A DNA stretch of 64,000 bases from assembly GCF_001639145.1 (NCBI RefSeq), contig NZ_LROY01000002.1, positions 2,450,501 to 2,514,500 on the forward strand, written 5' to 3'. Source of the stretch: Microbulbifer sp. Q7 (GTDB taxonomy: Bacteria; Pseudomonadota; Gammaproteobacteria; Pseudomonadales; Cellvibrionaceae). Below are positions 25,693-35,721 of the stretch, in pieces (within the stretch, counting starts at the first letter, position 1; the number at the start of each line of letters is the position of its first letter). The notes under the pieces were generated by a model. It saw only the letters and a program-made list of their open reading frames with translations. It ran no database searches and had not been told where the DNA came from. Made by a program: the position numbers and the translations under genes.

Positions 25693-25883
25693 GGGTGTGA
25701 TTCTCTGTCGTCTGGTGCCATTGGGGCGGTGCGGGTAGCGCGCGCACTGTAGCACACGTTGGTGATCCGGGCCGGCAACGCTATGATGAGCCCGTTGTGC
25801 CTCCTGTTACTAGAGGTCACGAGCGATCGGGGCCACGTCACCCCCAGTCTAGCCCTGCTTAGCCGTACGAGCACCAGTGAACC

Positions 25884-26033
25884 ATGAACCGAAGAAAGAA
25901 GGTCAACCAGATCCTGAAGAAGAAGGCCAAAAAGGCCAACGACAAGCTAAACCCGAAGCAGAAGCCGCGCTATATCTCCAAGGCGGAACGGGCGAAGCTG
26001 GAGCAGGAACGCGGCCCGGAATCGGATAACTAA
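25884..26033 (+). CDS. DUF2986 family small basic protein
   Basis: A 49-residue lysine-rich protein of the DUF2986 type (MNRRKKVNQILKKKAKKAND, then KPRYISKAERAKLE). It is common in marine gammaproteobacteria and has no known function. It is below the length cut-off of most gene callers but has a clear start and stop. Confidence 0.8.
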   Translation: MNRRKKVNQILKKKAKKANDKLNPKQKPRYISKAERAKLEQERGPESDN

Positions 26034-26084
26034 CAGCTACAGAACGCACTTCTTACGAACACATCTCTACATAAGGAACGCGCT

Positions 26085-26456
26085 ATGGATTTAGGTGCAT
26101 TTTCAATCAGCCTTACCGTTAAGGATATCGAGGCATCCAAGAAGTTTTACGAGAGCCTCGGGTTTGAGTCGATGGGCGGTGACTGCGGGCAGGGGTGGAC
26201 CATTCTTAAAAATGGCGACCATATCATTGGGCTTTTTCAGGGCATGTTCGACAGGAATATGCTCACCTTCAATCCCGGCTGGAACCAATCCGCACAGGCG
26301 ACCGAAGCATTTACCGATGTAAGAGTATTGCGCGATGAACTGGTACAGCGTGGCATTGAGATTGTCAGCGACGGTGCAACTGGCGAGTCTGGCCCCGGCA
26401 GCATCGTGATTGAAGATCCGGACGGTAATCCGATATTAATTGATCAACACCGTTAA
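26085..26456 (+). CDS. VOC/glyoxalase-fold protein
   Basis: A 123-residue protein of the vicinal-oxygen-chelate fold. It starts with FSISLTVKDIEASKKFYESLGF and ends with IEDPDGNPILIDQ, which carries the usual metal-site Glu/Asp region. Members are dioxygenases, glyoxalases or antibiotic-binding proteins; the reaction here is unknown. AAGGAACGC precedes ATG. It is followed by a terminator. Confidence 0.88.
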   Translation: MDLGAFSISLTVKDIEASKKFYESLGFESMGGDCGQGWTILKNGDHIIGLFQGMFDRNMLTFNPGWNQSAQATEAFTDVRVLRDELVQRGIEIVSDGATGESGPGSIVIEDPDGNPILIDQHR

Positions 26457-26524
26457 TCAGAGCCAGGTACAACAGTTCTTTCAATGCCTGCCAATTGAAT
26501 TTCTGAGATTTGTTCAGAAAATAA

Positions 26525-26556
26525 AAGCCCCGGGTTTTACCCCGGGGCTTTTTTGT
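26525..26556. terminator. Bidirectional terminator
   Basis: AAGCCCCGGG / CCCGGGGCTT around TTTTAC, with T-rich flanks on both strands. It serves the VOC gene and the convergent amylase gene. Confidence 0.93.
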
Positions 26557-26578
26557 TTTAGTGATGTCTTGCAGAAAC

Positions 26579-28864
26579 TCAGTGCAATACGATCACTTCG
26601 TTCGCATCGAGGTTTAGCACCGCGGAACCGCCGCTCACGTTCACCACATCACTGCTGGTGTGGCTGTTGTACTGGCCGTCGGCCAGGCTCAGGTTGCTCA
26701 CGTTGATCGAGGTGCTGCCACCGCGGTTGACCGCCACCATCACGCTGTCGGAGCCGGAAACACGCTCGAATACGAGAATGTCGCCGTTCACCCAGCGCTG
26801 GTTGTAGCTACCGGAGGCCAGCGCCGGGCTCTGAGCGCGCAGGTCGGCCAGCGCCTTGATCAGCAGGAATGCATCGCTGGTTTCGCTGAAGGATGGCATG
26901 GCTTCACGGTTGTACGGGTCGTGGCCAATCTGGCCGTCGCCGTTGGCGTCGAACCAGGTGGAGTTCTGCTCACTGCCGTAATAGATGGTCGGGATACCCG
27001 GCAGGGTCATCACCAGTGCCATACCCAGGTTCTGACGCGCATCCGCCAGCGCCTTGTTGAAGCCCTTACCGGTACGCCCGTTATCCACAGGACCGGTGGT
27101 CTGCAGGAATACGCTGGTGCGGGTAGCGTCGTGGTTGTCGAGGAAGATCGGCTGCCAGCTTTCACGTCCATTACCGCCCAAAGCACCGGGGCGGGACTCA
27201 ATGTGGGTATTGAGTTCGGTCATGGTGATATCACCGGCGATGGCCGCTTCGATGTTGTTGCGCAGCTGGAAATCGAGCAGTTCGGACTTACCGTTTGCAG
27301 AGCTCAGGAACTCCATCGACAGCGCATCGCCGGCACCGGCGCCATACCACTCACCGAAGATATACACATCCGGATCCACCGCGCGTACGGCGTCATTGAA
27401 ACGCTTGATGAAGCTCGGTTCGATATGTTTGATGGCGTCGATACGGAACGCATCTACACCGTGCTGCATCCACTTGATGGCGGCATCAATCAGGTACTGG
27501 TCGGCAACGCTGTTGCTGCTTATACCGTGATTAAAGTCGGTAAGGTTGAACAGGGTCTTGTTGGTGAAGGCCCAGGGGTCATCCCACTCGCCGAAACACT
27601 GGGTGGTTGGGTCGCTGTCGCCACAATCGGCAATGGCGCCGTTGCGGTGATACCAGGTGCCATCGTCCTGCAGGAAGTCGGTGATGAAGGCGCCTTCTTT
27701 GTACAGGGCGCCGAATTCATACTGGTCGTCCTGGTTGGAGTGGTTGAGGGCAATATCCAGTACCAGCTTCATTCCGCGCGCTTCCATTTCCGCGTCCAGC
27801 TGATCCACCAGTGCCCAGTCACCCAGGTGCTCGTCCACTTCATAGAAGTCGCGGCCCCAGTAACCGTGGTAGGCGCCATCGCTGCCGGTGTTGTCGATAT
27901 TGTCATTCAGCGGGGTTACCCAGATGGCGGTAATACCGAGGTTCTGTAGGTAGTCCAGTTTGTCGATCAGGCCCTGGATGTCGCCACCCCAGTACTTCTT
28001 CCACTCGGACAGACCACCGGCCTGTTTGCTGGCGGAAGTGCCGGCCGGGTTGTTACCGCCGTCGTTGCTGGTGTCGCCATTGTGGAAGCGGTCCACAAAT
28101 ACGAAGTACATGCTGCGGTTACGGAAGTCGCTGAGCGGAGGGGTAACGACTTCGCAGCCGTCTGCATCGACGCTGGTACCTGCCGGGGTGTTCGGACACT
28201 GATCAATGCTGTCGGGCACGCCGTCGCCATCGCTGTCCGCCGCTACTACGCCGCAATTTACGCCGAGATCGGTGGTGACGCTCACCAGGCTGTTATTGGC
28301 ACCATTGGCCACGATGTAGGTCCAGCCACTGGCGACCACATCCTGCGCCGGGAACTGGCTGCCCGCCCAGCTGCCACTGGGGTCGATTTTGAAACGCGGG
28401 CCGCCGTTGCCGTCGCCACTGGCGAAGTTGCGGCAGGCATCGTACTCGTCGGTCTCGCCAATGCGCGCCAGCAGGTCTCCGGCAGCCCAGCCGTTGTGGG
28501 TACCGCGCAGATGCAGAATGGCGTCCGGGGTTTCCGGCTCTTCCGCAGGCAGGATGTGGTAGTCCTTGGTATCGGTGTAGAACTTGATATCCCAGGTGCC
28601 GGCGGGGACGGCAATGTTGTTGCCGTTTTGCTGGCCGTTCGCGCCGTAGTTTTCGCTCCAGTCGCCCCAGCGGTCAAACTTGATCTCGCCGGCAGTGGTG
28701 AAGACCACATCGTCTGCCAGCATGGTATTGCTGCCCAGATTCTGCATCTGATCCGCCTGCCAGTTGTTGTGGGTGCCGCGCAGGAACCATTCCGCCTGTG
28801 CCACAGAACTCGCGCCCAGCAGCAGTGCCGCCAGGGCCAGGTAGCTCTTTTTCATGTTCATCAT
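26579..28864 (-). CDS. Secreted multidomain GH13 alpha-amylase
   Basis: A 761-residue secreted amylase. Order of parts: signal peptide (residues 1-24, ending AQA); two related N-terminal beta modules, each starting with a (L/F)(H)LRGTHN(N/G)W motif and possibly binding starch; a thrombospondin-type-3 calcium repeat (DSDGDGVPDSIDQCPNTPAG); a GH13 barrel; and a C-terminal beta domain. Catalytic residues are Asp in DAFRIDAIKH, Glu in YIFGEWYG and Asp in FLDNHDATR. It cuts alpha-1,4 bonds of starch outside the cell or in the periplasm. The gene is divergent from the amylase operon, and a MalT-box-like element lies 104 bases upstream. Start alternatives at 28861 and 28855 are possible. Confidence 0.93.
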   Translation of the reverse strand: MMNMKKSYLALAALLLGASSVAQAEWFLRGTHNNWQADQMQNLGSNTMLADDVVFTTAGEIKFDRWGDWSENYGANGQQNGNNIAVPAGTWDIKFYTDTKDYHILPAEEPETPDAILHLRGTHNGWAAGDLLARIGETDEYDACRNFASGDGNGGPRFKIDPSGSWAGSQFPAQDVVASGWTYIVANGANNSLVSVTTDLGVNCGVVAADSDGDGVPDSIDQCPNTPAGTSVDADGCEVVTPPLSDFRNRSMYFVFVDRFHNGDTSNDGGNNPAGTSASKQAGGLSEWKKYWGGDIQGLIDKLDYLQNLGITAIWVTPLNDNIDNTGSDGAYHGYWGRDFYEVDEHLGDWALVDQLDAEMEARGMKLVLDIALNHSNQDDQYEFGALYKEGAFITDFLQDDGTWYHRNGAIADCGDSDPTTQCFGEWDDPWAFTNKTLFNLTDFNHGISSNSVADQYLIDAAIKWMQHGVDAFRIDAIKHIEPSFIKRFNDAVRAVDPDVYIFGEWYGAGAGDALSMEFLSSANGKSELLDFQLRNNIEAAIAGDITMTELNTHIESRPGALGGNGRESWQPIFLDNHDATRTSVFLQTTGPVDNGRTGKGFNKALADARQNLGMALVMTLPGIPTIYYGSEQNSTWFDANGDGQIGHDPYNREAMPSFSETSDAFLLIKALADLRAQSPALASGSYNQRWVNGDILVFERVSGSDSVMVAVNRGGSTSINVSNLSLADGQYNSHTSSDVVNVSGGSAVLNLDANEVIVLH

Positions 28865-28968
28865 CTCGGTTGATTATTGTTTTCGGTCACGGGCCCGGAG
28901 GGGACTTGTCTCTGCATGTCCACACACTTCCCGGCGCGGCAACATACTGGCGGACTCCCCGGTCGATA

Positions 28969-28993
28969 CCTCCTCCCCGACCGGGGCGTGGAG
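28969..28993 (-). promoter_or_regulatory. MalT-box-like element ahead of the multidomain amylase
   Basis: On the minus strand: CTCCACGCCCC, four bases, then GGGGAGGAGG, an exact MalT box. The divergent plus-strand operon has its own element at 29040. Confidence 0.65.
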
Positions 28994-29039
28994 AAAAGGC
29001 GCGCCAGGTCAGATCGGGTGTCAGTGTCGCCCATTACTA

Positions 29040-29064
29040 CCGGCCTCCCCCCGGCGGGAGGGGG
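29040..29064 (+). promoter_or_regulatory. MalT-box-like element ahead of the amylase/GH31 operon
   Basis: CCTCCCCCC, GGC, then GGGAGGGGG (one mismatch to the MalT box), 93 bases before the ATG at 29158. It is weaker than the minus-strand site in the same intergenic region. Confidence 0.45.
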
Positions 29065-29157
29065 ATAACAGGGGTGGCATGAGCGGGCACAATGGTGAAA
29101 AAAAGTGCGAATCGTTCGCCCCGGGTTACTCGCCCAACCCCAATCACAGGTGACCAG

Positions 29158-31044
29158 ATGATGATGGATACACCCCGCCCCCGCGCCATACTGATGGCAC
29201 TGCTGTTGCCGCTGCTTGCGGCTATATCTGTGGGCTGCAGCGCATCGGAAGCGCCCGCCGTTGAACGGGTTGAGCCGCCCTTCTGGTGGACGCAGATGGC
29301 CGAGCCGAGCCTGCAGCTGATGCTGCACGGCAAGGACCTTGCCGGCGCCGAGGTCAGCCTCGACTATCCCGGTGTGACCGTGACCGGCACCGAGCGCGAA
29401 CAGAACCCCAATTACCTGTTTATCAACCTGTCGGTGTCTGCCGATGCCAAGCCGGGCACTCTGCAGATTCATCTGCGCAAGGACGACTGGCAGCAGGTGC
29501 TGAGCTACGCGCTGAAGCCGCGCCGCCCCGCTTCTGCCGAGCGTCAGGGCTTTGACAGCAGCGACGCCATCTACCTGATCACCCCGGATCGCTTTGCCAA
29601 CGGCGACCCGGGCAACGACACCACCGCCGATACCATTGAGGGTGCCGATCGCAGCAATCCCAGTGGCCGCCATGGCGGTGATATCGCCGGTATGCGGCAG
29701 CATCTGGAGTATGTGGCCGCTATGGGTTTCACCCAGATCTGGCCCAACCCGCTGCTGGAAAACAACCAGCCGGAATACTCCTACCACGGCTACGCCGCCA
29801 CCGACCTCTACCGTATCGATCCGCGCTTCGGCAGCAATGAAAGTTTCCAGCGCTTTGTTGCGGCCGCGCGCGAACAGGGCATCGGCGTGATCCAGGATAT
29901 GGTGCCGAACCACATTGGTAGCGAGCACTGGTGGCTGCAGGACCTGCCCAGCAGCGACTGGCTGAACGGCCGCGGCATCAAGCCGGGCGAGTTCGAGTAC
30001 ACCAACCATGCCCGCACCGTGCACATGGACCCCTACGCGAGCCACAAAGATCACCAGCTGTTCACCGACGGCTGGTTTGTGGATGTGATGCCGGACCCCA
30101 ACCAGCGCAATCCGCGGGTGGCCAATTACCTGATCCAGAATGCCATCTGGTGGGTGGAGTACGCCGACCTCTCCGGTATTCGCGTAGACACCTATGCCTA
30201 CTCCGATGCGGACTTCCTCACCCGCTGGTCCGGGCGCCTGATGCAGGAATACCCCAACTTCAATCTGGTGGGCGAAGAGTGGACCCGGCAGGCAGCGCTG
30301 GTGGCCTATTGGCAGGCCGGCAACAACAACCGCAACGGCTATGTCTCGCACATGCCAAGCATGATGGACTTCCCGCTGCTGTACGGCCTGCGCGACGGGC
30401 TCGAAAAACCGGAAAGCTGGAGCACCGGGCTGGTGACCCTGTACGAAGCCTTGGCCAACGATGTGCTCTACCCCAACCCCAACAACCTGGTGATTCTCGG
30501 CGGCAACCACGATATGAGCCGCCTCTACAGCCAGCTGGATGAGAACCTGGGCAAGTTCCGCATGGCGGTGGCCTACCTCGCCACCATGCGCGGTATCCCG
30601 CAGTTTTATTACGGCGATGAGATCCTGGCGAAAAGCCCCAAACAGCGCGACGACGGTGTAGTGCGCAGTGATTTTCCCGGCGGCTGGGAAGGCGACATGT
30701 TCAATGGCTTTACCGGCAAGAACCTCAGCCCACAACAGCAACAGGCTCAGCAGTTTGTGCGCACCCTGTTTACCTGGCGCAAACAAAAAGACGTGATTCA
30801 CCGCGGTAAGCTCAAGCACTTTGCGCCGATCGATGGCCTGTACGTGTATTTCCGCTATGACGAAAACGACACGGTGATGGTGGCGATCAACAAAAGCGAC
30901 CGTCCGAGGGAACTGCCGCTGACGCATCTGGCGGAAATGCTGGGGAATAAAGCCTCCGCAAACGACATCACCAACGGCAACGCCACCCCACTGAACGAAC
31001 TGGTGATCGCGCCCAGCGATGTACTGGTTGCCGAAATCTTTTAA
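29158..31044 (+). CDS. GH13 cyclomaltodextrinase/neopullulanase-like lipoprotein
   Basis: A 628-residue enzyme. The N-terminus has a hydrophobic signal ending at Cys in ISVGCSAS, suggesting a lipoprotein, although the lipobox is imperfect. Residues ~35-130 form a cyclomaltodextrinase-type N domain (EPPFWWTQMAEPSLQLMLHG). The GH13 barrel carries Asp in LSGIRVDTYAYS, Glu in LVGEEWT and Asp in LGGNHDMSR. It should hydrolyse maltodextrins, cyclodextrins or pullulan in the periplasm, like SusA. AGGTGA precedes ATG. First gene of a three-gene operon with GH31 and another GH13. Confidence 0.93.
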   Translation: MMMDTPRPRAILMALLLPLLAAISVGCSASEAPAVERVEPPFWWTQMAEPSLQLMLHGKDLAGAEVSLDYPGVTVTGTEREQNPNYLFINLSVSADAKPGTLQIHLRKDDWQQVLSYALKPRRPASAERQGFDSSDAIYLITPDRFANGDPGNDTTADTIEGADRSNPSGRHGGDIAGMRQHLEYVAAMGFTQIWPNPLLENNQPEYSYHGYAATDLYRIDPRFGSNESFQRFVAAAREQGIGVIQDMVPNHIGSEHWWLQDLPSSDWLNGRGIKPGEFEYTNHARTVHMDPYASHKDHQLFTDGWFVDVMPDPNQRNPRVANYLIQNAIWWVEYADLSGIRVDTYAYSDADFLTRWSGRLMQEYPNFNLVGEEWTRQAALVAYWQAGNNNRNGYVSHMPSMMDFPLLYGLRDGLEKPESWSTGLVTLYEALANDVLYPNPNNLVILGGNHDMSRLYSQLDENLGKFRMAVAYLATMRGIPQFYYGDEILAKSPKQRDDGVVRSDFPGGWEGDMFNGFTGKNLSPQQQQAQQFVRTLFTWRKQKDVIHRGKLKHFAPIDGLYVYFRYDENDTVMVAINKSDRPRELPLTHLAEMLGNKASANDITNGNATPLNELVIAPSDVLVAEIF

Positions 31045-31096
31045 AAATTATTGAAAAGATTTTCCCAAAAATAGTTAAAAACAGAAGTAACCGACG

Positions 31097-33556
31097 ATGA
31101 AAGAGCAACAACCCCGTAAGCCCAAAAGGCTGTTCAAACAACTCGGGCTGGCGACCCTGCTGCCCACACTGCTGGCCACCGCCCTGCAACCGGCCTTCGC
31201 GGAGACCACGCGCAGCTACCAGAGCCACCAGTTGCTCGACGACAAGCTGGTGATCGAGACCAGCGACAGCCAGGTTACCCTCACACCACTGAATAGCAGC
31301 GCACTAGAGGTGCACTACCAGCGCGAGGGCATGAAGCAGCTACCCTCCTTCGCCCGCGCGCAACTCAAGGCGGATGTGCAGGCACAACTGAGCGTCTCCG
31401 CGGATACCCTGCGCTACGCACTGGGCGACATCACCGCGGTGATCCACAAGTCACCGTTTACGATCGAGTACCTGCGCAATGGCGAGACGCTGCTGGCGGA
31501 AGAACACGGTTTCTTTGCCAACCAGACCCTGCGCGGCTTTCGCTTCGCCCTGCAGGATCAGGAAAAACTGATTGGCGGCGGCCAGCGTGTGCTGGGCATG
31601 GACCGCCGCGGCCAGCGCCTACCGCTGTACAACAAGGCCCACTATGGTTACTCCACCGAATCCGAGCAGATGTATTTTGGCCTGCCGGCGGTAATGAGCA
31701 GCAACAAGTACATCCTGCTGTTCGACAACAGCGCCACTGGCAACATGGATCTCGGCGCCAGTGAAAACGATGTGATGCAATTCGAGGCCATCGCCGGGCG
31801 CACCGCGTATATCGTGGTTGCCGGGGGAAGCTATCCCAAACTGATCGAAAACTATGTGGACGTGACCGGCCACCAGCCCATGCCGCCGCGCTGGGCACTG
31901 GGCAATTTTGCTTCGCGCTTTGGCTACCGCACCGAAGATCAGGTACGCGAAACCATCAAGGCGTTCCGCGAAGAGGATTTCCCGCTGGATGCACTGGTGC
32001 TCGACCTGTACTGGTTCGGCCCGGACATCAAGGGCCATATGGGCAACCTGGCGTGGGATACCAACGCCTTTCCACAACCGGTGGAAATGATGGCGGAGCT
32101 GAAAGAACAGGGCATCGAAACCATTCTGGTCACCGAGCCGTTTGTACTTTCCACCTCCAAACGCTGGGATGAGGCGGTGGCGAGCAATGCCCTGGCAAAA
32201 AACCTCGCCGGCAAACCCAAGCAATTTGACTTCTACTTCGGCAATACCGGCTTGATTGATGTGTTTGCGGAAGACGGCCGCGACTGGTTTTGGAATATCT
32301 ACAAGGACCTGAAAAATCAGGGTGTATCCGGCTGGTGGGGTGACCTGGGTGAGCCGGAAGTGCACCCGTCCGACACCGTTCACGCCATTGGCATGGCGGA
32401 TGAAATTCACAATGCCTACGGCCACCGCTGGGCGCAGATGCTGTTTGAAAACGAAAAGACTGACAGCCCCGATGCGCGTCCGTTTATTATGATGCGCGCC
32501 GGCTTCCCCGGCTCCCAGCGCTTTGGCATGATCCCCTGGACCGGCGATGTGGCGCGGGGCTGGGAAGGCCTGCAGCCGCAGGTGGAGCTGTCTTTGCAAA
32601 TGGGCCTGCTGGGCTTCGGCTACACCCACTCGGATCTCGGCGGCTTTGCCGATGGCGAGCGCTTTGACCGCGAGCCCTACATCCGCTGGCTGCAGTACGG
32701 CGCCTTCCAGCCAGTCTACCGCCCTCACGCCCAGGGCCATATCGCCCCGGAGCCGGTGTTCCACGACCGCGAGACCCGCGACATTACCCGCAAATTCATC
32801 AAACTCCGCTACCGCCTGCTGCCCTACAACTACACCCTGGCGTTTGAAAACAGCCAGACCGGTATGCCACTAATGCGCCCGCTGTTTTTCGAAGACGAGT
32901 CCAACCTCGCCCTCATGGACAACAAGGACGCCTACCTGTGGGGCAACGATTTCCTGGTAGCGCCGGTGACCGACGGGAACATGGACGAGGTGGCCGTGCA
33001 GCTGCCCGGCGGCGTGTGGTTCGATTACTGGACCGACGAAGCCTATCGCGGTGACATTGCCAAGGTGGAAGTGGAGCTCGACACCATTCCGGTACTGGTA
33101 CGCGCGGGGGCGTTTATCCCCACCGTGGCGGACATGAAAAATACCCGCGAGTACACCAGCAAAACCCTGCGCCTGGATTACTACGCGGATCACTCCGTTA
33201 GCCAGTCCAGCAGCTATCTGTATGAAGACGACGGTGTCACCGCCGATGCCTTTGCCAAGGGCCAGTATGAAAAGCTGCACTTTGCCGGCGAACGCAACGG
33301 CGAGCACAGCCAGTTTACCTTTACCCGCGAAGGCAACGGCTACACCGGAGTTCCGGAATCCCGCGCGCTGGAACTGGTGCTGCACAACTGGCAACAGGCG
33401 CCCGCCAGTATTGCGCTCGGCGCCGTGAATATCCCGCTGGTGAAGCGGGAATCCGAACTGGCCGACAACACCGCCTTCTTCGACAAGCGCCGCAAGACCC
33501 TGCGGGTACAGTTCCCCTGGGGTAAACAGGACCTCGCGCTGACGATCACCGAATAA
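31097..33556 (+). CDS. Secreted GH31 alpha-glucosidase
   Basis: An 819-residue exported enzyme that removes terminal alpha-linked glucose. The signal peptide ends near AFA at residue ~35. After an N-terminal beta-sandwich, the GH31 barrel shows DLYWFGPDIKGHMGNLAWD, the nucleophile Asp in GWWGDLGEPEVHP and the acid/base Asp in PWTGDVARGW. C-terminal beta domains follow, and DYYADHSVSQSSSYLYEDDG is typical of the family. It is the middle gene of the operon, 52 bases after the first, and acts together with the flanking amylases on starch oligosaccharides. Confidence 0.95.
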   Translation: MKEQQPRKPKRLFKQLGLATLLPTLLATALQPAFAETTRSYQSHQLLDDKLVIETSDSQVTLTPLNSSALEVHYQREGMKQLPSFARAQLKADVQAQLSVSADTLRYALGDITAVIHKSPFTIEYLRNGETLLAEEHGFFANQTLRGFRFALQDQEKLIGGGQRVLGMDRRGQRLPLYNKAHYGYSTESEQMYFGLPAVMSSNKYILLFDNSATGNMDLGASENDVMQFEAIAGRTAYIVVAGGSYPKLIENYVDVTGHQPMPPRWALGNFASRFGYRTEDQVRETIKAFREEDFPLDALVLDLYWFGPDIKGHMGNLAWDTNAFPQPVEMMAELKEQGIETILVTEPFVLSTSKRWDEAVASNALAKNLAGKPKQFDFYFGNTGLIDVFAEDGRDWFWNIYKDLKNQGVSGWWGDLGEPEVHPSDTVHAIGMADEIHNAYGHRWAQMLFENEKTDSPDARPFIMMRAGFPGSQRFGMIPWTGDVARGWEGLQPQVELSLQMGLLGFGYTHSDLGGFADGERFDREPYIRWLQYGAFQPVYRPHAQGHIAPEPVFHDRETRDITRKFIKLRYRLLPYNYTLAFENSQTGMPLMRPLFFEDESNLALMDNKDAYLWGNDFLVAPVTDGNMDEVAVQLPGGVWFDYWTDEAYRGDIAKVEVELDTIPVLVRAGAFIPTVADMKNTREYTSKTLRLDYYADHSVSQSSSYLYEDDGVTADAFAKGQYEKLHFAGERNGEHSQFTFTREGNGYTGVPESRALELVLHNWQQAPASIALGAVNIPLVKRESELADNTAFFDKRRKTLRVQFPWGKQDLALTITE

Positions 33557-33577
33557 TTGCAGGAAATAAACGCTGTT

Positions 33578-35506
33578 ATGAAAACCATTTCTCGACTGAT
33601 TCTGGCCACCGCGATTACCGCCAACCTGCTGGCCGGCTGTGACGCCAAGCCTACCGCAGCACCGTCTGCGGTCGAGCCCGAGCACACCCACAAGGCAGCC
33701 AGCGCGGAGGCAATCGCCTCGCCGGTAGAGACCTTTGGCAAACCGGTGATTTACCAGGTGCTGCCGCGCCTGTTTGGCAACACCAATGCCACCAACAAAT
33801 TCTGGGGCACCATGGAAGAAAACGGTGTGGGTAAATTCAGTGACTTCACCCCTGAGGCGCTGCAGCAAATCCGCGCACTGGGCGCTGACTACATCTGGTA
33901 CACCGGCTCGCTGCACCATGCAGTGGTGCGTGACTACACCGCCTTTGGTATCAGCAACGACGACCCGGACGTCGTCAAGGGCCGGGCCGGCTCACCCTAT
34001 GCGGTGAAAGATTACTACACCGTAAATCCCGACCTGGCCAATGACCCGGGCAAGCGCCTGGAAGAATTCAAGGCGCTGGTAGAGCGCTCCCACGCCGCCG
34101 GCCTCAAGGTGATTATCGACATCGTACCCAACCACGTAGCCCGCAATTACCAGTCGCTGGCCAAACCCGAAGGCGTGCGTGACTTTGGAGCCGATGACGA
34201 CACCAGCGTGGCTTATGCCCGCGACAATAATTTCTATTACGTGCCCGGCGAGCCCTTCCTGGTGCCGGTAGCCGAAGACGGCTACCAGCCGCTGAATGGT
34301 GAAGCCCATCCGTTGGTAGACGGTGAATTTGCCGAGACGCCGGCCAAGTGGACCGGCAATGGCAGCCGCGCGCCGCAGCCGAAGCAGGACGACTGGTACG
34401 AGACGGTAAAAATCAATTTCGGCGTACGCCCGGACGGTAGCCACGACTTCCCCGCCCTCCCCGCCGGTTACGCGCAAAAAGATTACCGCGCGCATGCGGC
34501 CTTCTGGGCAGATAAAGACGTACCGAGCAGCTGGGAAAAATTCCGCCAGATCACCGACTACTGGCTCGCGTTTGGTATTGATGGTTTCCGCTACGATATG
34601 GCCGGCATGGTGCCGGTGGAGTTCTGGAGCTACCTAAATTCCTCCATCAAAATGCAGAAGCCCGATGCACTGCTGCTGGCAGAAATCTACCAGCCAGATC
34701 TGTACCGGAATTATGTGCACCTGGGCAAAATGGATTACCTGTATGACAAGGTGGGCACCTACGATGCCATCCGTGCTGTTATGGAAGGCAAGGCCGCTAC
34801 CGATCCGCTGGTGGAGATTCAGGAAAGCCTGAGCGGTATCGAAGACAACATGCTGCGCTTTATGGAAAACCACGACGAGCAGCGTATCGCCAGCCCGGAG
34901 TTTGCCGGCAACGCCGAGGCCGGCAAGCCGGCCATGGTGGTGTCCGCCGCCCTCAGCGGTGCACCCACGCTGGTCTACTTCGGCCAGGAACTGGGTGAGC
35001 CCGGTGCCGGCGATGCGGGCTTCGGCAAGGCCAGCCGCACCACCATTTTCGATTACTGGTCGGTACCCACCATTCGGCGCTGGAATAATGAAGGCAATTT
35101 CAATAGCGAAAAGCTCAGCGACGCCGAACAGTCCCTGCAGGGATTTTACCGCACACTGCTCACCTTCTCCCGCCAGAGCCCGGCGCTCACCGGGGAGTTT
35201 TTCGATCTGCACCAGGTTAACCGTACCCAGGGCGAGAACTACTCCGACAAGCTGTACAGCTTCGCCCGCTGGGCGGGTAACGAACGCCTGCTGGTGATTG
35301 CCAACTTCGGCGACCGCGACAGCACCACCACCCTGCGCTTGCCAAAAGCGCTGATTGAAGCGTGGCAGCTGGCTCCCGGTAAGTACACCCTTACCAACCA
35401 GCTGCAGCAGGGGACCGCGAAAATGGTCGTGCGCGATGACCTGAGTGCAGCAGTGTCATTGGACACTCCGCGGCTTTCCGGCCAGATTCTGCGCCTCAGC
35501 CACTGA
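33578..35506 (+). CDS. GH13 alpha-amylase lipoprotein
   Basis: A 642-residue lipoprotein; the lipobox LLAGC puts the lipid on Cys21. The GH13 barrel has YQVLPRLFGNT at its start, a calcium/His site in IIDIVPNHVARNY, Asp in DGFRYDMAGMVPVEFW, Glu in LLLAEIYQPDLY and Asp in FMENHDEQR. It starts 21 bases after the GH31 stop, with AGGAAA upstream. Attachment to the outer or inner membrane cannot be decided. The operon ends in a strong terminator. Confidence 0.93.
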   Translation: MKTISRLILATAITANLLAGCDAKPTAAPSAVEPEHTHKAASAEAIASPVETFGKPVIYQVLPRLFGNTNATNKFWGTMEENGVGKFSDFTPEALQQIRALGADYIWYTGSLHHAVVRDYTAFGISNDDPDVVKGRAGSPYAVKDYYTVNPDLANDPGKRLEEFKALVERSHAAGLKVIIDIVPNHVARNYQSLAKPEGVRDFGADDDTSVAYARDNNFYYVPGEPFLVPVAEDGYQPLNGEAHPLVDGEFAETPAKWTGNGSRAPQPKQDDWYETVKINFGVRPDGSHDFPALPAGYAQKDYRAHAAFWADKDVPSSWEKFRQITDYWLAFGIDGFRYDMAGMVPVEFWSYLNSSIKMQKPDALLLAEIYQPDLYRNYVHLGKMDYLYDKVGTYDAIRAVMEGKAATDPLVEIQESLSGIEDNMLRFMENHDEQRIASPEFAGNAEAGKPAMVVSAALSGAPTLVYFGQELGEPGAGDAGFGKASRTTIFDYWSVPTIRRWNNEGNFNSEKLSDAEQSLQGFYRTLLTFSRQSPALTGEFFDLHQVNRTQGENYSDKLYSFARWAGNERLLVIANFGDRDSTTTLRLPKALIEAWQLAPGKYTLTNQLQQGTAKMVVRDDLSAAVSLDTPRLSGQILRLSH

Positions 35507-35520
35507 CTCGACCCCCTCCC

Positions 35521-35551
35521 GGACAGGGGTGCCACGCACCCCTGTCCTTTC
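35521..35551 (+). terminator. Terminator of the amylase/GH31 operon
   Basis: An 11-bp stem GGACAGGGGTG / CACCCCTGTCC with 5-base loop CCACG, followed by TTTCTT. Confidence 0.85.
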
Positions 35552-35721
35552 TTGATGATTCCCTCCTCACTGCTTGCCCACCGCTCCCCACTCTCGCCCG
35601 ACGTCGCCGCCATAGGCGAAACCTTCACGACCTGATACTGTCTGAGACTTCACAGTCAGTGGTTTACACTGATTCTTGAGGCGCCAGGTCTGTGCGCAGA
35701 CACTAACGGGAGGAAATACGG

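Noticed and set aside
28861..30927. 688-residue minus-strand open frame
   Set aside because: Antisense to the GH13 lipoprotein gene; composition is typical of third-frame shadows in GC-rich DNA.
35521..35551. Possible MalT-like C/G-rich element after the amylase operon
   Set aside because: The sequence is a perfect hairpin followed by T-rich sequence and has no GGGAGGA core; it is a terminator.
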